The position numbers and the translations under genes are program-made. DNA of 16,657 bases from UMGS172 sp045578845 (GTDB lineage: Bacteria; Bacillota; Clostridia; Oscillospirales; Acutalibacteraceae), in assembly GCA_045578845.1 (NCBI GenBank), contig JAZNLA010000021.1, forward strand, positions 1-16,657, read 5' to 3'. Shown here piece after piece: positions 7,203 through 14,197 of this stretch. The first letter of the stretch is position 1; the number at the start of each line of letters is the position of its first letter. The notes beneath the pieces are model-generated. The model was given only the letters and a program-made list of their open reading frames with translations, was not told the DNA's origin and searched no databases.

Positions 7203-8546
7203 TTAACTTAACTTTGTCCGTTTGCTTTTCATAGTTACAGCAAAAATAATCGTCAATATTGCACTTGCCGTACAAGCCGCAATAGCTGTGTACCAAACAC
7301 CGTTAAGGGCAAAGATAGGCGTAAGGATACACAAGAAGAAAATCGGGAACACAAGCGTTCCAAAGAACGATGTTAGCAAGGAACGGACAGGTCGCTCAAG
7401 TGCCGTGAAATAAGACGAGAAACACATATCCACCCAACCCGTGAGGTAGGAAATTGAAAACAGCTCCATACCGACAATGCTGACCGCAAGCAGTTCCGTA
7501 TCTTCCGGCTTTACAAACAGAGGTGCAACATATCGCCCTGCGAACATCATAAAGAGCATGGAAGCAATGGATAACACAATAGCACTAAACACTATTCGTT
7601 TGAATATGGATTTTACCTTTTTATACAGTCCTGCACCGTAGCAATAGCTGATAGCAGGCTGCAAGGAATCGCACATGCCGAACACCATCATACCGATAAT
7701 GCTATCTACATACATAATGACCGAAAATGCAGCAACACCTGTAGTTCCGCCGTATTTCAGCAAAAAGAAGTTGTATGCCATAGCCATAATGGAAACGGAG
7801 ATGTTGCTGAAAAACTCGCTACTTCCATTAGCAAGAATGTGTCCGAACATCCTTGCAAGGATATTCTTTCTTGTGTAGTAGAGGTCTAATCTTTTCTTTC
7901 GGAATAGGCAGAGTGTGATAACGGTAGATAATGCCATAGCAAAACAACTTGTGAAAGCAGCCGCCCAAACACCTTGACCGAGAACGGCAATGAGTATCAC
8001 ATCAAGTGCAACATTCAAAAGCTGTGTTCCAACACCGAGAAACATACTTAATTTCTCTTTACCGCAAACTCGCAAGAAGTTATCTGTAGCATGGGATAGA
8101 GTTGATAACGGCGAGAAAACAGCATAAACACGAAGATAGGTTGCACCGTATTCAATGGCCCCAGCGGTTGCGGTCGGAGCTAATAGCCTTACAAAAAACT
8201 CCGCAAAGAAAAAGCCGATAATGCCAATCACACAAGACAAGAAGAATATAAACTTTATGGCAAAAGAGAATGTTTTGGATGCTTCCTCTCGGTTTTTTTC
8301 TCCCAACAAGACTGCAATACGGACAGATGCACCCGTTGCCACCATATTGGAAAAGGAAAACACCATCATAATAATTGGCATAACGATATTAACTGCGGCA
8401 AGAGCATCTTCACCAATAAATCGTCCGACAAATAAGCCGTCAGCAATTTGATATAAAGCACCGAACACCATTGTAATCATAGACGGTATCGCACAACGGA
8501 AGAATAGTTTTGTTGGCGGTAGCTTTTCAAAAATTTCGGAATCCAT
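7203..8546 (-). CDS. MATE-family multidrug efflux transporter
   Basis: Integral membrane protein of 447 residues, close to the family norm of about 450, with about twelve predicted helices in two six-helix halves. It would export cationic drugs or metabolites in exchange for Na+ or H+. The N-terminal KLFFRCAIPSMITMVFGALYQIADGLFVGRFIGEDALAAVNIVMP segment is typical of MATE proteins, as are the GASVRIAVLLGEKNREEA segment after helix 2 and the related internal-repeat region around GMCDSLQPAISYCYGAG. The substrate cannot be predicted. The start is the ATG after AGGAGG (8551-8557). It is the only complete functional gene inside the inverted-repeat cassette. Expression seems governed by its own promoter and a leader-peptide/terminator attenuator, an arrangement known for antibiotic-inducible resistance genes. 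Confidence 0.92.
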   Translation of the reverse strand: MDSEIFEKLPPTKLFFRCAIPSMITMVFGALYQIADGLFVGRFIGEDALAAVNIVMPIIMMVFSFSNMVATGASVRIAVLLGEKNREEASKTFSFAIKFIFFLSCVIGIIGFFFAEFFVRLLAPTATAGAIEYGATYLRVYAVFSPLSTLSHATDNFLRVCGKEKLSMFLGVGTQLLNVALDVILIAVLGQGVWAAAFTSCFAMALSTVITLCLFRKKRLDLYYTRKNILARMFGHILANGSSEFFSNISVSIMAMAYNFFLLKYGGTTGVAAFSVIMYVDSIIGMMVFGMCDSLQPAISYCYGAGLYKKVKSIFKRIVFSAIVLSIASMLFMMFAGRYVAPLFVKPEDTELLAVSIVGMELFSISYLTGWVDMCFSSYFTALERPVRSLLTSFFGTLVFPIFFLCILTPIFALNGVWYTAIAACTASAILTIIFAVTMKSKRTKLS

Positions 8547-8557
8547 AAAAACCTCCT

Positions 8558-8603
8558 AAAAAAGAAAAATGCCCGGTTATTACTTCAAAGTAATTAACCG
8601 AGC
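8558..8603 (-). terminator. Attenuator (intrinsic terminator) in the MATE leader
   Basis: On the minus strand, arms CTCGGTTAATTACTT and AAGTAATAACCGGG pair with one bulged base and one mismatch around a two-base loop region, then ATTTTTCTTTTTT runs straight into the AGGAGG of the MATE gene. A terminator between promoter and gene, touching the ribosome binding site, indicates regulated read-through. Confidence 0.85.
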
Positions 8604-8642
8604 TCACTCGACATCTTCTCTAACAGGCGGCCTGCAAAGCAT
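8604..8642 (-). CDS. Putative 12-residue leader peptide upstream of the MATE gene
   Basis: Codes MLCRPPVREDVE from ATG to TGA within the transcribed leader. AGGGGA lies 11 bases upstream of the ATG, slightly far but usable. The TGA ends one base before the 5' arm of the attenuator stem, so a ribosome slowed on the last codons or the stop would cover that arm and prevent the terminator from forming. This geometry is the main evidence, since so short an ORF could occur by chance. Leader ORFs of this kind control several ribosome-targeting antibiotic resistance genes. Confidence 0.55.
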   Translation of the reverse strand: MLCRPPVREDVE

Positions 8643-8660
8643 AAACTTTACTATCCCCTA

Positions 8661-8674
8661 CACTACGGTGTACT
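8661..8674 (-). promoter_or_regulatory. Small hairpin in the MATE leader
   Basis: TACAC and GTGTA pair around CGTA near the 5' end of the leader RNA, directly before the AGGGGA of the leader ORF. It may influence access to that site or form part of a switching structure. Confidence 0.35.
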
Positions 8675-8693
8675 GTCCTCCGATGACTGTGTT

Positions 8694-8722
8694 ATTATAT
8701 CAAAATATTTATTTTTTGTCAA
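8694..8722 (-). promoter_or_regulatory. Strong promoter of the MATE gene
   Basis: Minus strand -35 TTGACA (8717-8722), 17 bases, -10 TATAAT (8694-8699): full consensus. Transcription would start near 8687, giving a leader of about 140 bases before the MATE start codon. Confidence 0.88.
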
Positions 8723-9038
8723 GTTAAGAAGGCAGGCTAACAAATGCTTTGACTAAAGTTTTCTACAAAAATATTATATGCAAAAATTTAAATAAATCTA
8801 TGTTTGTTTTTGCTATAAAATATTTCGTTATTTTCAAAATGAATTTGACCGTCTGATTGAAATGATACAGTTCCAAATAACGTCGTTTCGATATATGAAA
8901 ACCTTTTTTGAGAGTGCAAGCCGTTTCTATCTGCAATATGCAGATAGAAACGGCTTGTTGATATAGTTCAAGTTTTTAGAAATCATAATACAAATTATAC
9001 TGTTGCAGAACAGAAACAGAAAGAAACGGTCAGCAAAA
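8723..9038. other. AT-rich non-coding stretch inside the cassette
   Basis: About 315 bases between the MATE promoter and the right terminal repeat. Apart from the 19-bp hairpin at 8917-8957 I see no gene, RNA or promoter I can support. A short open frame ends at 8966 but has no good start or ribosome site. Confidence 0.6.
8917..8957. repeat. Perfect 19-bp inverted repeat (hairpin)
   Basis: CAAGCCGTTTCTATCTGCA and its exact reverse complement flank ATA. Neither side carries a proper T run, so it is not a convincing terminator. An 11-base part (AAACGGCTTGT) recurs at 7145-7155 near the other end of the cassette. Confidence 0.85.
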
Positions 9039-9065
9039 AATGTTGCGTTAAAAACATCACTTATA
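9039..9065 (-). repeat. Right terminal inverted repeat of the MATE cassette
   Basis: Exact reverse complement of 7081-7107 over 27 bases. Identity stops at both ends: the inner bases (AAAA versus AGG) and the outer bases (C versus T) differ. Confidence 0.85.
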
Positions 9066-9130
9066 CCTATTCACTCTTCACTAAAAAGTCCTTTCGGCTT
9101 GAAGTAATAAGTAATAGTGAATAGTGAAGA
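9066..9130. repeat. Imperfect inverted repeat of TTCACT/AGTGAA units
   Basis: CTATTCACT (9067-9075) pairs with AGTGAATAG (9116-9124), and a neighbouring CTTCACT pairs with AGTGAAG. In between lie AAGTCCTTTCGGCTT, a small stem, and AGTAATAAGTAATAGTG, a run of near-repeats. It abuts the right end of the MATE cassette and resembles short dispersed intergenic repeats of clostridial genomes, which is an impression from memory. Confidence 0.5.
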
Positions 9131-9153
9131 AATATTTCTGCAAGGCTTTGCCG

Positions 9154-9182
9154 TTGATATTTTTGTCAGTTTATAGTATAAT
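9154..9182 (+). promoter_or_regulatory. Promoter of the phosphofructokinase gene
   Basis: -35 TTGATA (9154-9159), 17 bases, -10 TATAAT (9177-9182), 80 bases before the start codon. I see no structured element in the 5' untranslated region. Confidence 0.7.
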
Positions 9183-9262
9183 GGTTTCAAAGGAAGTGAT
9201 TTTGTGCCGAAAGCCATTTCTTTTTTTTGGTCGGATAAAAGTTTGATATTTGAAGGTGTTTT

Positions 9263-10165
9263 ATGATTTATACTGTTACACTAAACCCCGCTATTGATTA
9301 TGTTATGAAACCTAAGGAATTTTGTCAGGGTAAAATCAACCGTTCGGTTGCCGAAAGTGTGCATTTCGGCGGGAAAGGTATAAATGTTTCGACCGTTTTA
9401 GGCGAACTTTCGGTGCCGTCGGTGGCAACGGGATTTATCGGTGGTTTTACAGGGCAGGCACTTATCAATGGCATAAAAACAGAATATATAAAAACAGATT
9501 TTGTAAATATCGAAGGACTGACAAGGATAAATGTCAAACTTCGCCACGGTACCGAAACCGATATAAACAGTGCAGGACCACAAGTTTCGGAAAGTGAAAT
9601 CGCACAGTTGATTTTAAAACTGGGCTCTGCACAAGACGGCGACATTATCGTGCTTTCGGGCAGTCTGCCCAAAGGTGTCGGCAAAACTGTTTATGCGGAT
9701 ATTATGGAAAGTCTTAAACATAAAAATATCAAATTTGTTGTTGATGCCGAGGGTGAGCTTCTTACCGAAACTCTTAAGTTTAATCCGTTTCTAATAAAAC
9801 CAAATACCGACGAATTAGGTGCCGTTTTCGGGGTTGAAATCCAATCGGTTGAAGAATGTTTTTTATATGCCGAAAAACTGCAAGATTTAGGTGCTGAAAA
9901 CGTGCTTGTATCTATGGGAAAAGACGGTGCGGTGCTCATTGACAGCGACGGAAATAAATATGCGAAAAAATCGGCAGTAGGCAAAGCGGTCAACACTGTA
10001 GGTGCGGGCGACTCTATGCTCGCAGGTTTTGTTGCAGGGTATTTACAAAAAGGTGATTTTGATTACGCTTTGACTTTGGGTACTGCGGCGGGTAGCGCAA
10101 CCGCATTCAGCGAAGGACTTGCAGACCGTCGGTCTATTTTAAAGGTTTTGGATACTTTGAAGTGA
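9263..10165 (+). CDS. fruK: 1-phosphofructokinase (PfkB family)
   Basis: Cytoplasmic kinase that phosphorylates fructose 1-phosphate to fructose 1,6-bisphosphate with ATP, the second step of fructose use through the PTS. Its 300 residues match the family. The N-terminus MIYTVTLNPAIDY is characteristic of FruK/LacC, followed by the sugar-binding GGKGINVS (36-43) and the ATP/anion-hole motif NTVGAGDSMLAGF (244-256) with D250 as catalytic base. Tagatose-6-phosphate kinase (LacC) is closely related and cannot be fully excluded. Unusually for fruK, no fruR or fructose PTS gene is adjacent. It has its own promoter and the start follows GAAGGTG. No clear terminator separates it from alaS, which has its own promoter. 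Confidence 0.88.
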   Translation: MIYTVTLNPAIDYVMKPKEFCQGKINRSVAESVHFGGKGINVSTVLGELSVPSVATGFIGGFTGQALINGIKTEYIKTDFVNIEGLTRINVKLRHGTETDINSAGPQVSESEIAQLILKLGSAQDGDIIVLSGSLPKGVGKTVYADIMESLKHKNIKFVVDAEGELLTETLKFNPFLIKPNTDELGAVFGVEIQSVEECFLYAEKLQDLGAENVLVSMGKDGAVLIDSDGNKYAKKSAVGKAVNTVGAGDSMLAGFVAGYLQKGDFDYALTLGTAAGSATAFSEGLADRRSILKVLDTLK

Positions 10166-10212
10166 TTTTTCATATTAGGTTATTAAAATTATTTTAAAAG
10201 TAATTGCAACCG

Positions 10213-10241
10213 TTGACAAAACAAAAAGCAAAGATTATAAT
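10213..10241 (+). promoter_or_regulatory. Promoter of the alaS operon
   Basis: -35 TTGACA (10213-10218), 17 bases, -10 TATAAT (10236-10241): full consensus. Only about 40 bases of leader follow, too short for a T-box, which often precedes synthetase genes in Firmicutes. Confidence 0.88.
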
Positions 10242-10281
10242 AACTAAGATATAAACCTATATGTGATAGGAGTTTTAGTAT

Positions 10282-12903
10282 ATGGAATGGATGTCACTGA
10301 ATGTTTTGAGAGAAAAATATCTCTCGTTTTTTGAAAGTAAAGGCCACCTGCGTTTGGATAGTTTTCCGTTAGTGCCCGATAACGATAAATCGTTATTGCT
10401 TATAAACTCAGGTATGGCACCTATGAAAAAATATTTTACGGGTGAGGTAACACCGCCTCGTAATCGTGTTACAACCTGCCAAAAGTGTATTCGTACACCC
10501 GACCTTGAAAGGGTAGGCCATACTGCACGCCACGGCACATATTTTGAAATGCTCGGTAACTTCTCGTTCGGCGATTATTTCAAGGAAGAGGCTATCGAGT
10601 GGGCTTGGGAGTTTTTGATTAAAACACTTGAAATTCCCGAGGATAAACTTTGGCCTTCTATATACGAGCAGGATGACGAGGCTTATGATATTTGGGTCAA
10701 TAAAATCGGTGTGACACCCGCCCATGTTGTAAGGCTTGGCAAAGCCGATAATTTCTGGGAGCATGGTTCGGGCCCTTGCGGTCCGTGTTCGGAAATTTAC
10801 TTTGACCGCGGAGAGAAGTACGGCTGCGGTAAACCCGACTGCAAACCCGGTTGCGACTGTGACCGTTATATGGAAATTTGGAACAATGTTTTCTCGCAGT
10901 TTAATAATGACGGTAACGGCAATTATACCGAACTTAAAAATAAAAATATTGATACCGGTATGGGACTTGAGCGTCTTGCTTGCGTAATGCAGGGTGTTGA
11001 CAACCTTTTCGAGGTTGACACTGTTCGCAATATCCTTAATGAGGTTTGTGCCATTGCAGGCAAAAAGTACGGCGAAAATGCCGCAGACGATATTTCCATT
11101 CGTGTTGTAACCGACCACGTAAGAGGTGCAACATTTATGATTTGCGACGGTGTTTTGCCGTCTAACGAGGGAAGAGGATATGTTCTCCGCCGTCTGCTTC
11201 GCCGTGCCGCACGTCACGGTAAATTGCTCGGTATAAATAAACCTTTCCTTTGTGATATTTGCGATAAGGTTATCGGCGAAAATAAAGACGCCTATACCGA
11301 ACTTAATTCAAAACAGGCTATGATTAAAAATGTCATTGCGGTTGAGGAGGAAAACTTCGGTAAAACCATTGATTTGGGTCTTAAAATGCTTGAAGAAATC
11401 ACTTTGAACGGTACTGATAAAGTGCTGTCGGGTGCCGACGCATTTAAACTTAACGATACTTACGGGTTCCCGCTTGATTTAACCCGTGATATTTTAGAGG
11501 AAAAAGGTTGGACCGTTGACGAGGACGAGTTCCACCGCCTTATGAAAGAACAAAAGGACAGAGCCAGAGGTGCCAGAAAAGCCGCCGACGGCGAGTCGTG
11601 GACAAGCAATGAACTGAGTTTTGACGGTATTCACGCTACCGAGTTTTTGGGTTACACCGAAAAGGTATGCACCGCTACAGTACTTGATATTGTAAGTGAC
11701 GGTGAACATGTGAACACCGCTTCGGGCAGTGCTGTTGTGGTGTTCGATAAAACCGTATGCTATGCCGAAAGCGGCGGTCAGGTTGGTGATGAGGGTGAAA
11801 TATGCACCTCTAATGGTTGCTTTACTATTACCGATACTAAGAAAAACGCAAGCGGTGTATTTATGCACAGTGTTAATATTGACGGCAGTTTGTCGATAGG
11901 CGAAACGGTTGAGGTTAAATATAACAATGACCGCAAAATGGCAATCCGCCGTAACCATACAGCCGCTCACCTTTTGCAGGCAGGCCTTCGCAAAGTTTTG
12001 GGCAACCATGTTGAGCAGGCAGGTCAACTTGTTACTGCCGACAGTGTGCGTTTTGACTTTACACATTTTAAAGCACTTACAAGCGACGAAATTGCGGCAG
12101 TGGAAAGTTTTGTGAATGAGGCGATTTTTGCCGCTGTTCCCGTTGAAAATAAAGAAATGCCCATTGCCGAGGCAAAGGCTTTGGGTGCTATGGCACTGTT
12201 CGGTGAAAAGTACGGCAGTGTTGTAAGGGTTGTAAATGTTCCAAAGTATTCAATAGAACTTTGCGGCGGTACTCATATTGATAATACTTCCGCTTTGGGA
12301 CTCTTTAAAATTGTTTCTGAGTCCTCGGTTGCGTCGGGTGTTCGCCGTATTGAGGCGGTCACAGGCAAGGGCGTTTTAGATTTGCTTAACAGTTATATGT
12401 CGCAAATCGGTACTGCCGCTGCGGTGCTTAAACTTAACAATCCGTTAGAGATTGCTAAACGTTGTGAACAGATTACGGCTGAACTTAAAAGTGCCGAAAA
12501 AGAAAATGAACGTTTAAATGCCAAACTTGCGGCATCTAAGGTTGACGACCTTATCGCTTCGGCAACCGATGTTAGCGGCGTAAAACTTATCACTGCCGAA
12601 CTTAAAGCCACAGGCAGTGAGGCTATGCGTACCATGGCTGATAAAATCAGAGATAAAGAACCTTTGGCGGTTGCTGTATTTGCCGATATTAACGGTGACT
12701 CGGTTACATTTGCCGCAACTGTAGGCAAAGATGCAGGTGCAAAAGGTATAATGGCAGGTAAACTTGTAGCGGAGGTTTCTGCTGTTGCAGGCGGTAAAGG
12801 CGGCGGTCGTCCCGACTTTGCCATGGCAGGTGCAAAAGACGTTTCAAAGGTTAAGGACGCTTTGAATTCTGTCGCAGAAACTGTAAAATCAATGATTAAA
12901 TAG
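10282..12903 (+). CDS. alaS: Alanyl-tRNA synthetase
   Basis: Cytoplasmic class II synthetase that charges tRNA-Ala, 873 residues, the usual full length. The order is the catalytic core (about 1-240, with RVTTCQKCIRTPDLERVGHTARHGTYFEMLGNFSFGDYF containing motif 2), then tRNA recognition, an editing domain with its zinc-binding HTAAH (H559, H563) and CGGTH (C661, H665), a coiled-coil segment (about 720-760), and a C-terminal DHHA1 domain with GGKGGGRPDFAMAGA. The insertion YGCGKPDCKPGCDCDRYMEIWN in the core is Cys-rich as in many clostridial enzymes. AGGAG lies nine bases before the ATG. A second in-frame ATG nine bases on is less well spaced. It begins a tight alaS-hinT-phosphoribosyltransferase operon. 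Confidence 0.97.
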   Translation: MEWMSLNVLREKYLSFFESKGHLRLDSFPLVPDNDKSLLLINSGMAPMKKYFTGEVTPPRNRVTTCQKCIRTPDLERVGHTARHGTYFEMLGNFSFGDYFKEEAIEWAWEFLIKTLEIPEDKLWPSIYEQDDEAYDIWVNKIGVTPAHVVRLGKADNFWEHGSGPCGPCSEIYFDRGEKYGCGKPDCKPGCDCDRYMEIWNNVFSQFNNDGNGNYTELKNKNIDTGMGLERLACVMQGVDNLFEVDTVRNILNEVCAIAGKKYGENAADDISIRVVTDHVRGATFMICDGVLPSNEGRGYVLRRLLRRAARHGKLLGINKPFLCDICDKVIGENKDAYTELNSKQAMIKNVIAVEEENFGKTIDLGLKMLEEITLNGTDKVLSGADAFKLNDTYGFPLDLTRDILEEKGWTVDEDEFHRLMKEQKDRARGARKAADGESWTSNELSFDGIHATEFLGYTEKVCTATVLDIVSDGEHVNTASGSAVVVFDKTVCYAESGGQVGDEGEICTSNGCFTITDTKKNASGVFMHSVNIDGSLSIGETVEVKYNNDRKMAIRRNHTAAHLLQAGLRKVLGNHVEQAGQLVTADSVRFDFTHFKALTSDEIAAVESFVNEAIFAAVPVENKEMPIAEAKALGAMALFGEKYGSVVRVVNVPKYSIELCGGTHIDNTSALGLFKIVSESSVASGVRRIEAVTGKGVLDLLNSYMSQIGTAAAVLKLNNPLEIAKRCEQITAELKSAEKENERLNAKLAASKVDDLIASATDVSGVKLITAELKATGSEAMRTMADKIRDKEPLAVAVFADINGDSVTFAATVGKDAGAKGIMAGKLVAEVSAVAGGKGGGRPDFAMAGAKDVSKVKDALNSVAETVKSMIK

Positions 12904-12915
12904 GGAAGTGCTTAT

Positions 12916-13254
12916 ATGGATTGCTTATTTTGTAAAATAGCTGCGGGCGAAATTCCCTCGACTAAGATATACGAAAATGAAGATGTCTATGCTTTTGCCG
13001 ACATTGACCCTCAAGCACCTTTCCACGCAATAGTTATTCCTAAAAAACATATTCAGTCTGCCGACTGCATTACGGAGGAAAACAGTTTATATGTAGCGAA
13101 GGTTTTTGAGGTAATAGCGGTGATTGCCAAAGAACAAAATTTAAGTAACGGATACCGCGTTGTCAACAACTGCGGTGAGGACGGCGGGCAAACCGTAGGA
13201 CATATTCATTTCCACGTTTTAGGCAAAAGAAATTTAGCGTGGCCTCCGGGCTGA
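12916..13254 (+). CDS. hinT: HIT-family nucleotide hydrolase (HinT-like)
   Basis: Small cytoplasmic histidine-triad protein of 112 residues that hydrolyses nucleoside phosphoramidates and aminoacyl-adenylates. It shows the N-terminal CLFCKI (C3, C6), which may bind zinc, the ENEDVYAFADIDPQAPFHAIVIPKKH core and the triad HIHFHVL (H96, H98, H100). The C-terminus LAWPPG matches the short tail of bacterial HinT. It starts 12 bases after the alaS stop. Since HinT can cleave aminoacyl-adenylates that leak from synthetases, co-transcription with alaS is biologically sensible, though that link is inference. Confidence 0.94.
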   Translation: MDCLFCKIAAGEIPSTKIYENEDVYAFADIDPQAPFHAIVIPKKHIQSADCITEENSLYVAKVFEVIAVIAKEQNLSNGYRVVNNCGEDGGQTVGHIHFHVLGKRNLAWPPG

Positions 13255-13277
13255 TTTAAACTATAGGAGTGGTAAAA

Positions 13278-13817
13278 ATGCAAAAGTATTATGAAATGAC
13301 CATAGCCGGTTTAAAACGTAAACTTCCGCTTTGTGAAGTTAACGAAAATTTGGATATTGCCGCTTTTATTCTTTTCGGTGATGTCGAAGTTACCGTGGCC
13401 GCTGCAGCCGAACTGCTTAAAAAGGTTGGCGAGTTTGACGTTATCGCTACCCCCGAGGCAAAAAGCATACCTTTGGCATATGAAATGTCCCGTCAGTCGG
13501 GCAAACCTTATATCGTTGCAAGAAAAGGTACCAAGGTTTATATGCGTGACCCCATTTCGGTTGAGGAAACATCTATTACTACGAAGCATGTTCAACACCT
13601 TTATTTAGGTCAAGATGAAGTTGAACAAATGAAGGGTAAACGTGTGCTTATTGTTGATGATGTTATCAGTACAGGCGAATCGCTTGAGGCTATGCAAAAA
13701 CTTGTAAATGTTGCAGGCGGTAATATTTCGGATAGTTGTGCCATTCTTGCTGAGGGTGACGCCTCTGACCGCACCGATGTTGTATTTTTGGAAAAACTGC
13801 CGCTATTTTTTAAGTAA
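13278..13817 (+). CDS. Adenine-type (COG0503) phosphoribosyltransferase family protein
   Basis: Type I phosphoribosyltransferase of 179 residues, expected to transfer ribose 5-phosphate from PRPP to a purine base, or to sense PRPP. The PRPP loop is VLIVDDVISTGES (123-135) and a base-side region PEAKSIPLAYEMSRQSGKPYIVARK (59-83) is APRT-like. Compared with true Apt (about 170 residues) the region between these motifs is divergent (YMRDPISVEETSITTKHVQHLYLG), so the substrate is uncertain; xanthine or another purine is possible. I chose ATG 13278 because AGGAG (13265-13269) is correctly spaced for it, while the GTG at 13269 overlaps that site. It lies 23 bases after hinT and ends the operon at a shared terminator. 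Confidence 0.85.
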   Translation: MQKYYEMTIAGLKRKLPLCEVNENLDIAAFILFGDVEVTVAAAAELLKKVGEFDVIATPEAKSIPLAYEMSRQSGKPYIVARKGTKVYMRDPISVEETSITTKHVQHLYLGQDEVEQMKGKRVLIVDDVISTGESLEAMQKLVNVAGGNISDSCAILAEGDASDRTDVVFLEKLPLFFK

Positions 13818-13856
13818 AAAAAACCGCATCAGCATAAATGCTAATGCGGTTTAAAC
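13816..13856. terminator. Bidirectional terminator between convergent genes
   Basis: Arms AAACCGCAT-C-AGCA and TGCT-A-ATGCGGTTT with one C·A mismatch and a small loop. On the minus strand it is followed by a run of eight T, ideal for the MGMT/Lrp transcript. On the plus strand the flank TTTAAACTTTA is weaker. Confidence 0.85.
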
Positions 13857-13861
13857 TTTAG

Positions 13862-14197
13862 TTACAGCATATCGTCGTAAGAAATCAAATTTTTAACTTG
13901 ATATTTTTCCATATCAACATAGCCGTCTTCTTTGAATCCCACGCCGTCGGATTTAAGTAGTTCTATCTGCATATTTTCACCGCCGAAAGCAAATGCGGGC
14001 GAAACTCTGCCGTCTTTTGTCACAACGCGGTAACAGGGGATAGAATTAGGCTCGGGATTTACGTGCAACGCATATCCTACAACACGTGCCCACCGCGGGT
14101 TTCCCGCCGCAAGGGCAACCTGACCGTAAGTAGCGACCTTACCTTTTGGAATGGATTTTACAACCTTGTAAATTCTTTCGAAAGCGTTTTTACTCAT
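13862..14197 (-). CDS. Small MGMT-family (alkyltransferase-like) DNA-binding protein
   Basis: 111 residues equivalent to the C-terminal domain of O6-alkylguanine-DNA alkyltransferases, without the N-terminal domain. FERIYKVVKSIPKGKVATYGQVALAAGNPRWARVVGYAL contains the helix-turn-helix and the arginine finger region. The active-site motif reads PCYRVV (cysteine C55) where repair enzymes have PCHRVV and alkyltransferase-like proteins have PWHRV. The cysteine is kept but the histidine that activates it is tyrosine (Y56), so methyl-transfer activity is uncertain; it may flag lesions instead. ATG and upstream Lrp stop overlap in ATGA, so translation is probably coupled to the regulator gene. Confidence 0.88.
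   Translation of the reverse strand: MSKNAFERIYKVVKSIPKGKVATYGQVALAAGNPRWARVVGYALHVNPEPNSIPCYRVVTKDGRVSPAFAFGGENMQIELLKSDGVGFKEDGYVDMEKYQVKNLISYDDML

Larger units (their letters stand above)
7081..9065. mobile_element. 1,985-bp inverted-repeat-bounded cassette carrying a MATE efflux gene
   Basis: The segment is delimited by 27-bp inverted repeats identical at every position (7081-7107 and 9039-9065), each with TATA at its outermost end. Between them lie a MATE gene with promoter, leader ORF, attenuator and terminator, plus about 300 bp of AT-rich DNA with a 19-bp hairpin. No transposase or recombinase gene is present. Outer TATA on both sides is compatible with insertion into TA, as used by IS630/Tc1-like transposases, leaving a two-base duplication. 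Codon choice in the MATE gene (visibly more CGA, GGA and CCA) seems to differ from its neighbours by eye, which would fit transfer. A site-specific invertible segment is the main alternative. Confidence 0.6.

Noticed and set aside
8547..8687. Guanidine-I (ykkC) or another known riboswitch before the MATE gene
   Set aside because: Guanidine riboswitches do control some MATE-type exporters, but I do not find their conserved sequence blocks here. The leader ORF and terminator explain the layout better. A covariance search would settle it.
8796..8966. Open frame of 57 codons inside the cassette (ends ...FYLQYADRNGLLI)
   Set aside because: It reads somewhat like protein and could be the tail of a decayed gene, but there is no ribosome site, the only ATG gives 34 residues, and the last third is formed by the perfect hairpin. 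I cannot support a gene or name a parent family.
7081..9065. Integrative element using the tRNA-Arg as attachment site
   Set aside because: No integrase gene, no copy of the tRNA 3' end at the far side, and the boundaries are inverted rather than direct repeats.
10408..11217. 269-residue minus-strand open frame within alaS
   Set aside because: It is fully antisense to conserved AlaRS core coding sequence, is cysteine- and threonine-rich in the way shadow frames are, and has no ribosome site. The same holds for the long antisense frames at 11494-12066 and 5648-6079.
13269..13277. GTG start for the phosphoribosyltransferase, and likewise GTG 14776 for the SLOG protein
   Set aside because: Both GTG codons lie within or directly on the ribosome binding sequence that is correctly spaced for the following ATG.
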